Source: Lamellibrachia satsuma
Taxonomy: Eukaryota; Annelida; Polychaeta; Sabellida; Siboglinidae
Length of the DNA: 64,000 bases
Assembly (NCBI GenBank): GCA_033239005.1
Contig: BSQZ01000034.1
Coordinates: 4,044,501 to 4,108,500 of the forward strand
Direction: 5' to 3'
Below, piece after piece: positions 1-11,809 of the stretch (positions within the stretch are counted from its first letter, which is position 1; each line of letters begins with the position of its first letter). The notes under the pieces were generated by a model, which searched no databases, was not told the DNA's origin, and worked only from the letters and a program-made list of their open reading frames with translations. Position numbers and translations under genes: made by a program.

Positions 1-689
1 CGTTATTGCATAAGCAAGTTTTATTTCATAAACATGTAAGCAAGACACAAATGACTTAAACTACTGAACTGCTGAAGGCAACAATACATTAAGTGTAATT
101 TATGGCTGTTTGACATTGATGTAGAATGTATATACTTGTGTGTTATAATGTTAGTGCTTAGCAATAGCGGTTCCATTTCATAAACTGTGTCAAATAATGA
201 AGGTGGGAAAGCATAGTAGAAAATACATGTCATAACATGATCAACGCAACACAGCGTAGTGTAATAGCTCGCTCTAGAGTTATACAGCAATGCAGGGTCG
301 TGGACACAATAAAGCAAACTTAGGAATCTGCAGCACTTTGTTATAAATGGCTCCGAGAGCCACGACAAATACTATAAATGTTAACGATACAGTGTTACCA
401 TAGCACTACGATATATGGGTTAAGTGGATTTCGGCAGAGATTACGTTTGTGCTATGTGAAGTTTGGTTGTCTCAGCGGCGCAACACACGTAAATAGCACT
501 TCAAGCGCATCAAGTCAAGCTATGCTGCGTAATATTGTATATTTTTCTTAAATGAAGTAGTATTAACAATTACACTACCTACGGAACTATTTGCAATATT
601 AAGCATATTTCTATTAGGTTATTCTTGCGATCGTCTGAAAAAATACATCCGAATCCAAAGCAACGCCTTTAAACGAACGTTTTAGACAT

Positions 690-868
690 CTAGTTGATCT
701 TTTCATTCGCGTCTTCCACGTTGACCTCCTCGACGGTGATGCGTACTGTTGATATCCACCCGGTGAGACTGTCACCAACATCGTAAAGTGGATTCTGATT
801 GACACAGTCACCAACGTTCCATTCGACTCGCACGTCGCCGGCTTGCAATCCTCGGCAGTATCCCTCCA
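690..868 (-). CDS. CTHRC1-like gene A, last exon
   Basis: Read on the minus strand, an AG acceptor at 870-869 opens an exon beginning TGGAGGGATACTGC, which ends in a TAG at 692-690. It encodes the C-terminal part of the CTHRC1-like domain: Y-C-R-G near the start, then V-E-W-N-V-G-D-C, T-G-W-I-S-T, and an acidic V-E-E-V-N end. The two leading bases complete a codon begun in the middle exon at 1514-1721, so the phases agree. The product should be secreted; vertebrate CTHRC1 is an extracellular matrix and Wnt-related protein, but nothing here shows that role. No first exon for this copy is seen in the window, so the gene may be truncated. Confidence 0.75.
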
Positions 869-952
869 CTGAAATGAGTTGATATATTTGTCCAGCAGAA
901 TATTTAAATACCTAGACAAGTGACTAAATCACGAAATGAAGACAATACAATA

Positions 953-1243
<291 letters not shown>

Positions 1244-1513
1244 TTAATTTAATAGTTGTAATTCGAAAACAATCGGGACCACATAGTTATTTAACAACAG
1301 TTATGCAATATAAATTTTAAATTATTGTATGGTTGTCCTTTGGCATAAATATGTTATATATTTAAGACAATATCGCGTATAGAAGGACAGTGTCCTACTA
1401 GAAAGACACATTACATGATGTCATTTCAATCAGACAATTGCCATAATGTAGCAAGGTAGACGCAATCTTAACACAACACCATAATTTAAACAGTTTCGTG
1501 GAGTCTATCTTAC

Positions 1514-1721
1514 CGTAGTACGGATGAAATAGATTGCTACTTTTCACATTGTTGTGGAGTTGTGCGTCGATAGGCTTCGGTTCTCCACATTCGTTGCCAT
1601 TCAGAGTGAAGTACCAGCGACGACAAGAGGCTGATTTAGGGCCGTTGTGTATCAGTCGAAAGCCGCCGTTCCATGCGACCCGAAGCACCGTGTCATTTCG
1701 GTGCTTGACGAAGTCACATTC
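1514..1721 (-). CDS. CTHRC1-like gene A, middle exon
   Basis: On the minus strand an AG acceptor at 1723-1722 opens a 208-bp exon that ends at a GTAAG donor (1513 and below). It reads E-C-D-F-V-K, then T-V-L-R-V-A-W-N-G, C-R-R-W-Y-F-T-L-N-G-N-E-C and P-I-D, ending H-P-Y-Y-G. These are the conserved cysteines and aromatic block of the CTHRC1-like domain. It enters in phase 0 and leaves in phase 1, matching the last exon at 690-868. The same 208-bp length is found in copies B and D. The corresponding first exon of copy D lies at 61098-61329; the equivalent region of this copy has been replaced by a LINE fragment and an (AT)n array. Confidence 0.8.
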
Positions 1722-2708
1722 CTGTAGCGACGGGAAACAGTCGTTTACATTCAGGGCCTTTTTATCGAATGGCAATGGTCAAATTAAATCGGGTGACCTA
1801 GACTACGGCGTGACGTATTAAGCGAAGCCAGTATACAGATAACCATCGCAAAATCTGAATCAAATGGGTTGTTATGTCAGAAAGGGATATGTTATATAAG
1901 TTGAGTTTGGACGCAAACAGCATGACAGTATCTTATTGGCAAGAATAGGAATATATTTTCATTTGGTGAGCGAACATAACAAGACCAGTGCACCCGAGCT
2001 AACTAACAGTATGGCGCGGGCCATGAAAATAAGATGCTGAGTGTTCTACAAGGTTCTAGTAAATCACTGGTGTGATGGTCTTAATTGACGATTGAATAAA
2101 TCTGACGATTAAATAAATGAACATTGAAGCTTCACCATCACTTTTTTTATGAAATGTGCACCGGATCATATCTTTTATGATTTGGTAATATAATTATTGA
2201 TTATATTTATTTACCAATATCAAATGGACATTTAAGTATTGTTGTGGTAGGTTTTCGCAGCCAACATACAACTCAAATCATAACTCATTCATTTCATACC
2301 GTTAATATCATCATTAGTAAAAATGTGTTGATTGACACTATAACATATTTCACTACAACATGCCAACATTGTTGTTCTATCTTTTGTTTTATTGCAAATG
2401 CCACATTATTCGCGTTTCTGTGATGGTCAATAATATAACTAAATATTTACCATCAAGACACCGCTTTCTCTGCCGTCATCCAAGTCCCGTCTTGAGCATT
2501 GTTTTATCTTCGCTGGCGATCCAAAACCTGCGAACACGAATCGTAAAGGATACTTATTTAATAATGTTCCTCCAAAGAATCGAAAGATCGAAAGGTGAAA
2601 TTTTACAATAAACCTTAGTAAAAAAATATTAGAAAGGAGTGTTCTTGTAATGATAGCACCATTAGTCCAAAAGCATCAGGTCAAACATGGAACCAACAAT
2701 CGGTTTTT

Positions 2709-3166
2709 AGTGGGGTATCACAGGGATCAGTATTAGGCCCTATATTTTTTTTAATATATATAAATGATCTAGAAGATGACATATCTAGGAAATTTGCAGA
2801 TTACACAAAAGTATTCAAAAAGGTTACAAATGATACAGATAAACAAAGTTTACAGGATGATCTAGATAAATTAGTTAAATGGTCAGAAAAATGGCAAATG
2901 TTATTCAATTTTGGGAAGTGCAAATGTATACACATAGGACATGGAAACATGGACGAAGAATATAAAATGGAGGATGCTGTACTAGGTAAAACCACACAAG
3001 AAAAGGACTTAGGAGTAAAATTTAGTGCTGACATGAAAGTTTCAGAGCAATGTGGGATTGCTGCTTCAAAAGGAAATCAAATTCTAGGGCTAATTAGGAG
3101 AACTATCACATATAAGGAGAAACAGCTAATTGTACCCTGTACAAAGCATTAGTTAGACCACATTTG
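2709..3166 (+). pseudogene. LINE reverse transcriptase fragment
   Basis: A frame from 2709 reads S-G-V-S-Q-G-S-V-L-G-P followed by Y-I-N-D-L, the fingers/palm region of non-LTR retrotransposon reverse transcriptase, and then the catalytic-loop equivalent. The usual F-A-D-D reads F-A-D-Y (an Asp is lost), so it is inactive. The thumb-like part (K-C-K-C-I-H-I-G, D-L-G-V-K-F) follows to about 3150. A small frameshift precedes the block V-R-P-H-L-E-Y near 3155, after which an (AT)n array begins. A matching C-terminal piece is found at 4600-4800. Confidence 0.75.
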
Positions 3167-3168
<2 letters not shown>

Positions 3169-3244
<76 letters not shown>

Positions 3245-3246
3245 AT
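3169..3246. repeat. (AT)n microsatellite
   Basis: Almost pure AT dinucleotide array ending the LINE fragment on its left and bordering an inverted piece of the long non-coding repeat on its right. No arms of an inverted repeat are seen here. Confidence 0.95.
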
Positions 3247-3248
3247 AA

Positions 3249-3785
3249 ACATCCATGCATCTTAAATAAAGTGCCTAATTCAGGCAATTTTCGAAACATT
3301 ACCTCCTTGAGAGGACTGCGCTTAACAAATTTCCATTTGTTCGCACTATGCGCATGAAATGTTGCTGCTCGATGCAAATATTCAACGAGGAGTCACACCA
3401 ACATTTAACAGTGAGTGAATGTGTCGACCCAAGTTTGATTTATATTACTTATTATGTATGGTGCGCAAGTAAATTATTTGCTTCAGAAACAACCAGACCG
3501 TTACATTATATCGCAATTCTCTCCACGCTGTATTCCCTACTAGAGTTCATACTGGCGTCGCCACATAACTCGCAGTCTTAGCGGAAAAGGATAGTGCATG
3601 ATTTGTATTTTCCCACACATTAACGTATTAGTCCATTGCTTTCTGGCATTACATCCGGACGTTTACCATGTTATGATGGGCAGGTATGTTGTATATAATA
3701 TAATGAGCACCATTCACAAATGTTGACGCCCCCATCTCACAATCATACATCCACATTGATTACAACATGCATATATGTGTGTTGT

Positions 3786-3823
<38 letters not shown>

Positions 3824-4425
3824 GGGGGGGGGGGTGCATACGTGCGTGCGTGCGTGCGTGCGCGTGCATGAGTGCGGTGGCATAACCTGAATGCGCACCA
3901 GCAATTTCATGAGCGAGTACGAGAGCGTATAATGCATGCGTTTGCGGATGCACGCGTCTTTTGGATGTATATTAATGCATTATGCTTGTTTTGCTAGAAC
4001 GTTGTGTATTATGATACTCTTATTATTACTAATTATATGACATATATCACATAAAATATGTTGGCTGGACAAGGCCAGTGAACTTCCGGTTTGCAAAAGC
4101 GTGAAAAGCGGTAAATATCTTCGTGCATTAAACTTTCGTCGTTTTTTAGCGTTCTTCATTGTTTTGTATAGTGTTGTTTTACTGGTCGCTATTTTGATGT
4201 GATATGAATCGAGACCACATAAACGAAACAACATGTGCCAGGGATGGCCTCGTGTGCAATGCATCAATCGATTTTATTGTGAATTGTCTTTGTTTTTAAA
4301 CATTACAAATACAAACCGGGATATTTCGTCAAAAAAGTAAGAAAGCGGAAATAAGGGAAAAATATATATTTCCCGGCCAAAGCCGTCATGTTGACATCTA
4401 TGCGTTTGAAGCCGTTTATGCCTTT
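3249..4425. repeat. Long non-coding interspersed repeat R1, copy 1
   Basis: Positions 3324-3960 match 63475-64000 nearly base for base. The family also occurs at 11810-13450 and 21570-23290. It carries an internal (TG)n plus G-run and TGCG-rich block (3785-3865), followed by a shared GACCTGAATGCGCACCAG-like segment. The 4130-4425 part matches 13210-13440. No coding capacity is visible. The first 75 bp (3249-3323) are inverted relative to the copy at 63356-63430. Confidence 0.8.
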
Positions 4426-4599
4426 TGTACTTAGTATTGCGGTTCGGCACTTGACCAGGTCAGGTGATTGTCTACATTCCAGTGATCAATACGCATGTTG
4501 CCTATGCGCAGATCGTAAAAGACTAAAATATAATATGTATTACTGAGTAATGTTGTGAGTCAATCAGTTATCCTACATATGTTAATATTAACATTTTCT

Positions 4600-4800
4600 T
4601 ATCACTCAAGAAAGATTGTAGAATTAGACAACATGAAGTAACAATAGTAAAGGATCAGTGTAGATTGGATAGCAGGAAGTACTCGTTCTCACAGAAGAAA
4701 ATAAATGGATGGAACAAATTATATACAGGTTGCGTAACTGCTAGGCAGCGTGAATATGTTTAAAAACAAGGTTGACACATATCTCAGGAGGGCGGGTTAC
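4600..4800 (+). pseudogene. LINE C-terminal fragment
   Basis: A broken frame reads R-L-R-Q-H, R-K-Y-S-F-S and I-N-G-W-N-K-L, the usual end of LINE ORF2 proteins upstream of the 3' UTR. It probably belongs with the reverse transcriptase piece at 2709-3166, the two parts being separated by insertion of the R1 repeat and an (AT)n array. Confidence 0.6.
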
Positions 4801-4849
4801 ACATAGATGAAAACAGTTTGGACTCTCGATGAGCCAATGGTTTCCTTGT

Positions 4850-6090
4850 CCACTTGCCATCTGAGCCTTTGCAGCGGAATGGTATGTTGGCTGGGCGACG
4901 CAATTGTTATTACGTCATTTGGATCCCGGCTGAGAATCTGCTCGACATATACAGACTCTACTGGGAGTCTGGTGAACTACCGCAGGACTTCAATGATGCG
5001 CTGATTGTGAACATATGTAAACGTAAACGAGATCGGCAGGACTGCGGCAAATATCGCGTAACCTCGCTACTGGCCATTGGAAACCAGAAGCACAGTGCGG
5101 ACTTCGTTCATCATGCAGCACGATCGACATCATGATCTTCAACTTAAGACAGCTGCAATACAAGACAGCCGAACGTAACATACCGCTTTACATCGCTTTT
5201 TTTTTAATTTTTCAATAGCTTTCGACTCGATCAGTCGGCCTTGTCTCTGGCGACTTCTCTTGAAATCTGGCTACCATGACAAGTTCATATTGGTGCTGCG
5301 GGCGTTTCACGAGGGCATGCAAGCACAAGTGATGATTGACGGTAAGATGACTGATGCATTTCCTGTCGCACAATGGTACGCCACTCAACGTCACTAACAC
5401 CTTGGAAGCACCATCGCAAGCGACTGCAGCCTCGACAAAGAACTGTCGGCTCGAATTCAGTCGGCCTCTGCCGCGTTCGGACGGACAAAGCGAACGATTA
5501 TGGAACAAACACAACATCAAGGTTGCAACGAAATGCAAGGTCTACCGTGCTATCATCCTGGCATGTCTTCTGTACAGTTCAGAGACATACACCTATGCCA
5601 CTTACGAGCCATCCTTGGAATCAGGTTTTCAGTCCGGGTGAGCAACACTGAAGTACTGCAACATGCCGATATGCCGAGAATCGAGGGACATGCTTCTAAG
5701 CCGGCAACTTACCTTACCACGTTGTACGGATGAATGAGGATCGACTGCCTAAGATAGGTCTGTACGACGAGCTGTGGCGAAATGTTGGAAGACGAAACTT
5801 GCACTACAAGGACTGCACAAAGCGACATATCCATTGCCGATATCAACAAGATGCACTAGGAGTAGACCAATGGCGCACGATCGCAGTGCATGGCAAAAAA
5901 TGAGCCGCAAAAGCCCAACCCAAAAGAGAAACCGATGCCGAAACCAAGCGACAACACCGCCATGATGGTACGCTCGCGCCTGCAAATCGAACAAATCAAC
6001 AGCCAGAGTTCGCCGATACTGCGGAAGGAAATTGGCTGCTCGTACTGACCAACTATCCCATGAAAGAGCTTATGCGAGAAAACGTTGAAC
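4850..6090 (+). pseudogene. LINE ORF2 relic (RT fragments plus C-terminal zinc finger)
   Basis: Frame-broken pieces in LINE order. Near 4920-5080 are Y-W-E-S-G-E-L-P and C-G-K-Y-R, the start of an RT domain. At about 5220-5380 is an F-D-S-I-S-R block. At about 5430-5640 there is a region with R-I-Q-S-A-S-A-A-F-G and Y-R-A-I-I-L-A-C-L-L-Y. Near 6010-6070 is a C-terminal segment with Y-C-G-R and S-H-E-R-A resembling the C2HC finger at the end of these ORF2 proteins. A second such finger is at 14158-14240. Many stops and frameshifts make it non-functional. Confidence 0.65.
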
Positions 6091-6099
6091 GATTTGCGA

Positions 6100-6600
6100 T
6101 GTTAATGTCATACTCGAAACCGAGAAGACCGCCGATGACGTCATTACAACTCTGCATTTGAGTTTACGTAACATAGTTTCAAACAAAAGCGAACGCTATT
6201 TATACACATTTTCAACGCAAACACTATCTACAATTGTATGCAGTTGAAATTGAGAGATTCATTAACAAAACGTTAGGAGTTTACCAAATGAAATGACAAT
6301 GTGGAGAATCTGCACATCAAATGTAAGTTGTGACAGTGCTGAAATCGTGAGTGACTTACAGTACCTTCACTATGTGGCGCCACTGGTGGCGAGTTTGGTA
6401 TTTCCGTCGACGCATGTAGTGTTATATTATGCACTAGATGCTCCACTGATCACGTCAGTTAGCATTTGTTCATTACCACATGTTACCTAGCTCTCTTCGT
6501 CCGAGAACTACCTCTCACTTTTACTGTGTGGATTGTGTTTTTACTTAAATTCAACTCAGTGTACACTTGTAAAATTGATTAATAATGGTTCAGTTATATA
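6100..6600. repeat. Interspersed repeat R2, copy 1
   Basis: About 500 bp that recurs in direct orientation at about 14840-15340, including the shared segments TCCGTCGACGCATGTAGTG and GATTAATAATGGTTCAG, and which in both cases ends beside (AT)n or (AAT)n tracts. Related shorter pieces occur at 12830-13000, 14500-14700, 22830-23000 and 51600-51760, and inverted at 55020-55260. No coding capacity is visible. Confidence 0.7.
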
Positions 6601-6759
6601 TATTAATAATAATAATAATAATATATATATAATACTTCTACTGCGCTAATATCCTCGGGACACCAAAGCTCGGCAGCGCACCAAAACAAAAGGGGTTACG
6701 CAGTTCATAATCGATAAGCACTTCCAGTTGTAAACAGTTGGATTGGTACGCTGGGGAGC

Positions 6760-7360
6760 TATGGAGGATAAGCAAGTTTAAATAGGTGGGTTTTTAATTT
6801 ACGTCGAAATGTTGTTATGTTGCCTACAGACGTAACACTAACAGGGAGTGAGTTCCACAGAGTCGGTGCAGCAACTGAAAAATCTCTAGTTCCGACATTT
6901 GTCTTAACACCGGGAACAACAAGTAGATTATAATTAGATGATCGAAATTATCTATGCTGTTTTGCAGGAGTGAGCAGTGAATGTAATGTAAATATGTTGG
7001 TTGTTTGGATGAAAGTTCTTGATAGATAATTGTACAGATCTGAAAAATAATACGATATCGCATAGATAACCAATGCAATGATTTAAACGATAGTGAGTGA
7101 GAGAAACGAGGTGACCGGGTAACTACCCTTGCCAAACAATTTTGCACATTTTGTGATTAAGGGAATTGCAATAGTCAAGTCTACTGCTAACAAGTACAGA
7201 TGCAATTGTTTTGGCGACTGCAAAATACATATATCGGCGAATATGACGAAGGTCACGAATGTGATAAAAGCAGCAATTTAGCATAGGCTTAGATTTGTCT
7301 ATATTTTTGTTGATTAAATATATAGACGAGTGTTCTATGAGTCTAAAGCCGGTCACTCAT
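6760..7360 (-). pseudogene. L2/CR1-type LINE 3' end relic
   Basis: Minus-strand fragments read S-R-L-D-Y-C-N-S-L-N (about 7190-7160), H-W-L-S-M-R-Y-R-I near 7060, then V-P-G-V-K and A-P-T-L-W-N-S-L-P near 6910-6840, with an F-R-R-K-L-K-T-H-L-F end. This is the standard order of the C-terminal ORF2 region of L2/CR1-like LINEs. The frame is interrupted by several stops. Confidence 0.75.
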
Positions 7361-8446
7361 TTACCCCAATGAGTGATATGCTACTCCAGTATCTTTAGAA
7401 ATTTGCCCTAGGCATGATAAGTTCTTTATTTAAAACAAACATCGTGCTTCGCAGTTATCACATGTTTATTTCCATAGCGTGTGAAGAAGAAGCAAACTAT
7501 AAAAACAACAATTAATTGGCATTACTGAAAAACCGACGCACACAATAAAATTAAGTAAATATATTCTATTATAGTGTAACCACGCCCAACAAGGTACTTT
7601 TTCTTTAATTATAGCCCGTTTCGCAGCAACAGTTTTAGAAACCAGATTATCCCATAACCTATTCTACGCGTAATTGTATGATCCTAATTAAAAGCAACCA
7701 CGTCCTGAACAGGTTAATAACAATGCATAATAATTCGATTTATTATATATCTAACCGGGTTAATTTCCATTTTTGAATTGATGTAATGTTATTTCGTGAT
7801 GTTGTTCAATTAAAAAAAAAATTGTCGTCGTAGTCACCTGGCCATAAATTCACAACAGTTATGCAACACACAAACGTAGTACAACATACAAACTTAAGAC
7901 TGCACGATGCTACAATATATTATCAAAACAATACTACGCATATATTATGTACATCGTGCAGCAATTATATTGTGGATCTGTGTGGTTTCTATGGTTCAAA
8001 CTGTGTTTTATAATGGTTAATATTGTTTATTAACGTAATAAGTCAAGCGTATCGAGCTACAATGTTGAGACTTGGTCAATCCTTTCCGTATATCCGATGT
8101 TCCTTATATCCATGGGTACATAAAACAATGCAGGCCAGAGTGGGGATCTTAAGGTCGCTTCTTTTAAACGTATGTCCTTTTAAGTTACCTCGGAAGTCTG
8201 TATAGCGGTGGTCCACTGTACACGTTTTGCTACGGTTTTAACACATGTTGCAGCGATCGAAAACAGAAAATATCTAAACCACCAGTTTCAGTAATAATGG
8301 CCCTATATGTTGTCTGCCTGCAAAGGTAAATCCACTCTCTTCGCATTAATACGAAATTTCTAGGGATGTTTTGACATGAACTTTCTTTATATAATAAATC
8401 TGCGGAAGTTTACTCTCACAAATCCGTTGACATGCACATTCGTCAT
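7361..8446. other. Gene-free stretch with one short hairpin
   Basis: No exon or element is recognised. At 7900-7961 the sequence CTGCACGATG...CATCGTGCAG forms a stem continued by AT-rich, partly paired bases, giving a single hairpin of about 62 nt. Confidence 0.5.
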
Positions 8447-8622
8447 CTAGACAATATTTTCACTGTCATCTTCGACGTTGACTTCCTCGACGATGATGCG
8501 CGATGTGGAGCCCCAGCCGGTTTTACTGTTGCCAGGGTTGTAATTATTATTAATGATGCAGTCACCCACGTTCCACTTGACTTGCACGTTTCCGGCCGGC
8601 AAACCACGACAGTACCCCTCCA
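8447..8622 (-). CDS. CTHRC1-like gene B, last exon
   Basis: On the minus strand an AG acceptor at 8624-8623 opens an exon starting TGGAGGGGTACTG and ending with a TAG at 8449-8447. The encoded segment has Y-C-R-G-L-P-A-G, K-W-N-V-G-D-C, T-G-W-G-S-T-S-R-I and V-E-E-V-N, matching the family's C-terminal half. The open frame is intact from acceptor to stop. The incoming phase fits the GTAAG donor of the middle exon at 10664-10871, giving an intron of about 2 kb that contains LINE debris. Confidence 0.8.
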
Positions 8623-9264
8623 CTGAAGCAAAACGTGATGGCGTGTCGTCATTAATTTTGAATTATCATCAAAACGAAAAAATGGAAACGACACGTTATT
8701 ACAATCAAGATATGTTTATAGCGACATTAAGCAACAAAGCAGTAGTACGGGCCGGTAAAATGAAGACGTCAGTTGTTTATTCACAGCCTCACAAACCAAA
8801 ACATCGTAAACAAACAAACTGGGTACTGTCAGTCCCAACGTATTCATTGCATTTTCATTTTCATTTAATTCTCTATCGTGCCTTATCTACATAGTACCTA
8901 TAACCCGATATACATCAATCACCTTGTCAAAGCATTTATAATGAATATCCATTGGGGCGTGATCCCGAAATGGCACTTTCAAATGTAAAGGGCACAGTTT
9001 TCCATATAAAAAATGTTCAGTGGTCTGAAAGGTAAACGTTTCCATGAATGGAACATTTGCTTAATATTTTCATTACAACTGGATATGTACGAGGGCTCAA
9101 TTCATGTGTGGGTCACTGTATGATGAACATCGCTGATTCACTCAATCACAACTGCTTCAAAACCAAAGTTGAGGAACAACAACATTATCGGCTGTTGTTG
9201 CTAAAGAACATCGTAGACAATTCACCAATCAGAACTGCTTGGAATGGTGGTAGGTCTTAGACAG

Positions 9265-10330
9265 GAGGTCTTAGACAGCCTCCTGCTTTTCATTATGGTG
9301 ACGAACCTGACCAGTGGAAAGGTGTCGGATCAGAAAGAACCGAAGAAGACACTGTATGCTGACGTCCCAACAATGATGGCAGATAACAAAGAAGAACTAG
9401 AGAAGACATTGCAAGAATAACATATTAAAAAAACATGGTTTCCGAATTAATCTTAAGAAAATCGAGACAGGTGAACAGAAGGTGGGTTTGCATGCAAATT
9501 TCGACGGAAAAACCATTAAGCAGGTGGGCATCTTTGAGTACCTGGGCATAATAGTGTGTAAGAAAGTATGTGAAGTAGCGGGGGGTACAGAGGAGATTGC
9601 AAGAGGGAGCAGCAGCATAGATAAGGGTGGATTGAATTATGTGGGACAGAAAGTTGAAGAAACACCAAAAGGGAAAGTGTTGGAAGCCTGCGTGGTACCG
9701 GCTTGTGTATATGGGTTGGGAACAATTGTATTGACAGAGAGACAGGGTGAGAAGCTGCATTTAGGAGAGAACAACTGGTTCAGGAGAATAAGTAAACGAG
9801 AAGACACAAAGAAGATGGGTGATTTAAGAGAAGAGGGTCGTACAAGAAGGAGAGGAAGACCGACATTAAAATGAAGTGGCAGTGTTAAGAGATATCTCGA
9901 AGGGCAGAGGTGTACAGCTGAGAGTGGGAGATAATGACAAAAGATCGCGACAGCGGACCACACTAAATGATGTTACTCCCACCCCACAAGGTACTAAGGG
10001 GGAATACTATGAAGAATATGAAGACGACGTTGAAGGAGGAGGAGGATGATATATTGGTGAAAAAAATGAAGTAATGCATAACAAAATCAAGACGTTAACA
10101 TTTAGTTTCAAATATAATCATTTGTTGGCCACACACTTGAGAGAGATGACAAATAGCACTAACATGGGCCACTGAAGGTAAGAGGATGAGAGGAAGAACT
10201 AAATCAACATGGAGAATGACTGTGGAAGCAGAGAGAAAAGAACTCGGATGGAAGTCTAGGAAGGCGCCAGAGAATGCAGCTTGACATCGCACGAAATGAG
10301 TTACTGAATGGCCTTATGCACCAACTAGGG
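9265..10330 (+). pseudogene. LINE reverse transcriptase relic
   Basis: Broken plus-strand frames show a Y-A-D segment near 9350 (RT catalytic-loop position), a long open stretch 9482-9874 with F-E-Y-L-G and V-V-P-A-C-V-Y-G-L (RT thumb/connection region), and near 10185-10320 a G-R-T-K-S-T-W and G-W-K-S-R-K-A-P-E block like the C-terminal part of the same ORF2 type. It lies in the second intron of CTHRC1-like gene B in the antisense direction. Confidence 0.65.
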
Positions 10331-10663
10331 TAGGACGAGGATAAGTAAGTAAAGTAAGTAATAATGTTTTCCGTTTTTCGCCATTACGTTTTGATTCATA
10401 TGTGTGGACAATGCGGTATCGTCGAAACGCGTATATACTATCGTGGCTGATGCGGGAGTGAACCTTTGGTAGCGATTGCTCAGCATCGTTCAATTTCAAT
10501 AATAATTTGGAAGGTTAATTTTCTCATTGAATGTAAACTACGCATTGAGTTCATGTAGAAGTTTAAGTTAAAACCACGTATTACTACCATGGCTTAGCAA
10601 CAAGCAATCAAGATGTATAAACTGTATTACAAAGATATTACAAACGCGTGCATTGTCTCTTAC

Positions 10664-10871
10664 CATATTTCGGATCGTGTTTGTTGATGGTCTTGGTTTT
10701 GAGATGGATTTGAGTATCGATGGTCATCGGCTGCTCGCATTCTTTGCCGTTCAGCGTGAAATACCAACGTCGACAGGATGGGCCGTTAAGGCCTTGGAGT
10801 CTGAGTCGAAGGGCGCCGTTCCACGCAACCCGAAGCACCGTGTCATTTCTCTTCTTTTCCAAGTCACATTC
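10664..10871 (-). CDS. CTHRC1-like gene B, middle exon
   Basis: The exon has an AG acceptor (10873-10872, pyrimidine-rich CGTCTCTTGTCACGACAG) and a GTAAGA donor (10663 and below); its length of 208 bp is identical to copies A and D. It reads E-C-D-L, T-V-L-R-V-A-W-N-G-A-L-R-L, C-R-R-W-Y-F-T-L-N-G-K-E-C and P-K-Y-G. Entry is phase 0 and exit phase 1. The phase-0 donor of the exon at 37576-37845 on the same strand is compatible, which would make an intron of 26.7 kb containing the Polinton. That link is inference. Confidence 0.8.
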
Positions 10872-10899
10872 CTGTCGTGACAAGAGACGAATGTGTTTC

Positions 10900-11809
10900 T
10901 GCCAGTGACTTATCACTAGTAGCATCTTACTTAGCAAAACTCATCGGGCCAATGAAATACCAATGTACATCGTCGTTAGCCGTCGAAGCCGTGAAAAATC
11001 CTAATCAAATATGCTAGTTATAGGATTTTCTTCGGTATATCAATCGCTTTCAAAGACATTACTTAGATTCAATGTATTGATACTCTATTAGAAAATGTGC
11101 CAGTTAGTTAATACCGTAACATTGCGTATCCACATATTTGTTGTTAAGGCGTGCGACTTTGCATTTAAGTATTACCTAAAATGCGATGATGCATATCATT
11201 CATGGTGTTGCAATAATGTTGCGGTTACATTTTATGCTGCTAATTATTAAGAATTTAAGGTAGCTTGGACGGCTAGCGTGTCAGTTGATTTTTCATTATT
11301 GTTCTCATAAAATGCTAGGATACTCTGAACTAAACGTCAATACCACAACAACCACCCGGCACTATTGTCATATTTCGCCAATCCATCCTCTAAAAAACAG
11401 TTATATTGGAAATCCCCTTGATTTCTGAGGACCTCTGACAATGTTTCTATAGTAACGACCGCGTGCGCTATGATGTTCGAACCAATTATATTCCTTCGCC
11501 GTGAAAGTGGAATATATCGTCTGGTTACTGTGATTCTAGTACACATCAGTATTATATGTACCTACCTAAATCATGTCCATGAACCAGCAAATATCAACAC
11601 TAACGTAGTTTATTGTGCCTTTGAACCAATAAAGGAAACGGCCTGTGACCCCGACCTGGTGATGATGATTAATTTATTATTTTAGAAAAACTACAACACT
11701 TACTAAGCGGCAATTTGGCGTATGGACGCGTATTACATGTATGCAACTATGTACAGTTTGGGATTATGATTGGTGAAGAGTTTTTGTCAAAAATACATTG
11801 CCACTTTTC
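10900..11809. other. Gene-free stretch
   Basis: AT-rich sequence with no exon, transposon domain or repeat array that I can recognise. It would be intronic if the first exon at 37576-37845 belongs to gene B. Confidence 0.4.

Noticed and set aside
21..368. A 115-codon minus-strand frame, with a shorter relative at 56614-56877
   Set aside because: The frames persist only because the DNA is duplicated; no domain, splice context or codon pattern supports a gene.
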